The notes beneath the pieces are model-generated. The model searched no databases, was not told where the DNA came from, and was given only the letters and a program-made list of their open reading frames with translations. DNA of 5,127 nucleotides from Dehalococcoidales bacterium (GTDB lineage: Bacteria; Chloroflexota; Dehalococcoidia; Dehalococcoidales; UBA5760). This document shows, piece after piece, positions 5,043 to 5,127 of this stretch. The stretch's first letter is position 1; the number at the start of each line of letters is the position of its first letter. Both the position numbers and the translations under genes were made by a program. The stretch is from positions 1 through 5,127 of the forward strand of contig DAOWJG010000108.1 in assembly GCA_030640485.1 (NCBI GenBank). The letters run 5' to 3'.

Positions 5043-5127
5043 GTGAAAATATTAACCACTAATCAGATGCGTCAGGTGGAGCAGGACTGCGCTAACATTG
5101 GCCTGCCACCAAGCAAGCTCATGGAGA
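5043..5127 (+). CDS. nnrE: NAD(P)H-hydrate epimerase (YjeF N-terminal domain), 5' part only
   Basis: Only the first 28 codons are in the window; the gene continues beyond it. The start reads VKILTTNQMRQVEQDCANIG followed by LPPSKLME, matching the opening of YjeF N-terminal domains (typically MKVLTxxQMRxxD, then GIPxxxLMENAG). The enzyme epimerises damaged NAD(P)H hydrates so that the dehydratase can repair them. Whether the gene also carries the C-terminal dehydratase (NnrD) domain, as in many bacteria, cannot be seen. The start is GTG 5043 (read as Met), with AAGGA at 5034-5038 four bases upstream, which is short but usable spacing. A single promoter-like element and an 80-base leader precede it. 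Confidence 0.8.
   Translation, partial: MKILTTNQMRQVEQDCANIGLPPSKLME

Overview
The window is bacterial, gene-dense and moderately AT-leaning between genes, with short intergenic gaps and recognisable Shine-Dalgarno sites in front of some genes. The protein styles (an HtpX carrying an EF-hand-like loop, a class II phosphodiesterase-like MBL protein, a Mut7-C RNase, an orphan GlcD-type flavoprotein) remind me of Chloroflexota/Dehalococcoidia. That is a weak inference from memory of protein families; no rRNA or marker gene is present to fix it.

Layout. On the minus strand, positions 9-930 hold two overlapping reading frames. A small basic four-cysteine protein (757-930) is followed by the catalytic part of an M48/HtpX-type membrane metalloprotease (9-851). 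The protease keeps its zinc site but has lost its usual N-terminal membrane portion and any convincing start codon. The 5' half of its open frame simply runs antiphase through the small gene, so it looks like a 5'-truncated or frame-disrupted gene. Positions 931-1162 are a divergent control region with plausible promoters on both strands, a dyad of operator type, a tandem 10-bp repeat and a 10-bp inverted repeat.

The plus strand then carries four closely spaced genes, 1163-4865, with gaps of about 30-40 bases: a CorA-type divalent cation transporter, an MBL-fold phosphodiesterase-like hydrolase, a Mut7-C PIN-like RNase with a zinc ribbon, and a full-length FAD-linked 2-hydroxyacid (glycolate/D-lactate type) dehydrogenase. 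The spacing suggests one transcript from the promoter region before corA. The products share no obvious pathway: metal transport, nucleotide or phosphoester hydrolysis, RNA processing and carbon oxidation. The cluster is therefore probably co-transcribed housekeeping genes rather than a dedicated system.

A 177-base gap (4866-5042) with a good sigma70-like promoter precedes the first 28 codons of an NAD(P)H-hydrate epimerase (YjeF/NnrE) gene, which runs off the window.

I found no mobile element, CRISPR array, RNA gene or clearly new multigene system. The points most worth a second look are the small four-cysteine protein and its overlap with the beheaded HtpX, a likely AUA start for the Mut7-C gene, a perfect 10-bp-stem hairpin inside that gene, and the dyad upstream of corA.
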